Of a DNA stretch of 64,000 bases, positions 63,785-64,000 are shown one piece after another. Within the stretch, counting starts at the first letter, position 1, and the number at the start of each line of letters is the position of its first letter. The stretch lies in NCBI GenBank assembly GCA_020137815.1, contig CM035361.1, positions 6,484,631-6,548,630 on the forward strand. Reading direction: 5' to 3'. The position numbers and the translations under genes were made by a program. A model generated the notes under the pieces. It made no database searches, was not told the origin of the DNA, and saw only the letters and a program-made list of their open reading frames with translations. Origin of the DNA: Hormiphora californensis. Lineage: Eukaryota; Ctenophora; Tentaculata; Cydippida; Pleurobrachiidae.

Positions 63785-63970
63785 CAGGAACCAACCGAAT
63801 CAGGGAATACTGGTCCCTGATTGGCTGATAACCAGCCCTTGATTGAGTGTTTGAAATATTTGAACTTTCATTGTTTTCCGTACTCATTCTAAATGTTGAC
63901 CACGATAAAAAGTCACGTGACCTAAATAACGAGTTCTGATTGGTTGTTTACTTGTTTCGGTCGGTTCCTG
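63785..63970 (+). mobile_element. hAT-like MITE carrying an internal insertion
   Basis: CAGGAACCAACCGAATCAGG to TTCGGTCGGTTCCTG, flanked by GTACACTC / GTACACTT (8 bp, one mismatch). About 75 extra bases split the core after GATAACCAGC. Confidence 0.85.
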
Positions 63971-64000
63971 GTACACTTCACATCTACCTTCAAAATTTCA

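Overview
This is a eukaryotic genomic window, almost certainly from a non-vertebrate animal. Coding sequence is split into short exons (about 70-300 bases) joined by GT-AG introns. It encodes metazoan-type modules: Ig-like, ricin-B-like, SRCR, Ly6/three-finger, a p24/TMED cargo receptor and a 2-Cys peroxiredoxin. It is full of non-autonomous DNA transposons (hAT-, mariner/pogo- and piggyBac-like by their target-site duplications) and carries one decayed CR1/L2-like LINE. The phylum cannot be fixed from sequence alone.

Layout. (1) About 450-35447, plus strand: one very large multi-exon gene, open at its 5' end, with about 45 recognisable exons. It runs through a series of Ig-like modules and a cysteine-rich Apple/WSC-like segment. 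A ricin-type lectin-like segment, two incomplete SRCR domains and a C-terminal Ly6/uPAR-like domain follow, ending at a stop codon. Its introns hold most of the transposons and the LINE (about 23.6-29.7 kb), and one intron holds an antisense ORF of about 225 codons (11.5-12.2 kb). (2) About 35.6-38.5 kb, minus strand: the 3' exons of a second Ig-domain gene, tail-to-tail with the first. (3) 38.5-42.3 kb: intergenic or intronic sequence dominated by two large inverted-repeat elements. (4) 42341-44546, minus strand: a complete TMED10-like (p24 delta) gene of six coding exons. (5) 44.5-61.8 kb: a huge array of an 81-bp unit copied from the start-codon end of TMED exon 1. It is interrupted by eroded stretches and a 1.65-kb pure poly-A run, both of which look like assembly or consensus failure. 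(6) 62386-63624, minus strand: the last two coding exons of a typical 2-Cys peroxiredoxin, separated by an intron filled with a minisatellite.

The most unusual theme is that tandem repeats in all four multi-exon genes are anchored on splice junctions. Copies of the exon edge plus donor or acceptor are repeated from 2 to about 100 times. The extreme cases are TMED exon 1, where start and donor are amplified on opposite sides, a 24-copy donor array at 8.6-9.2 kb, and the peroxiredoxin last-exon acceptor. A roughly 110-bp hAT-like MITE also lies close to splice sites repeatedly, and one copy has duplicated a GTAAGT donor.

Several exons carry single-base frame breaks. Together with the eroded array these suggest an incompletely polished long-read assembly, so the breaks should not be read as pseudogenisation without raw reads.
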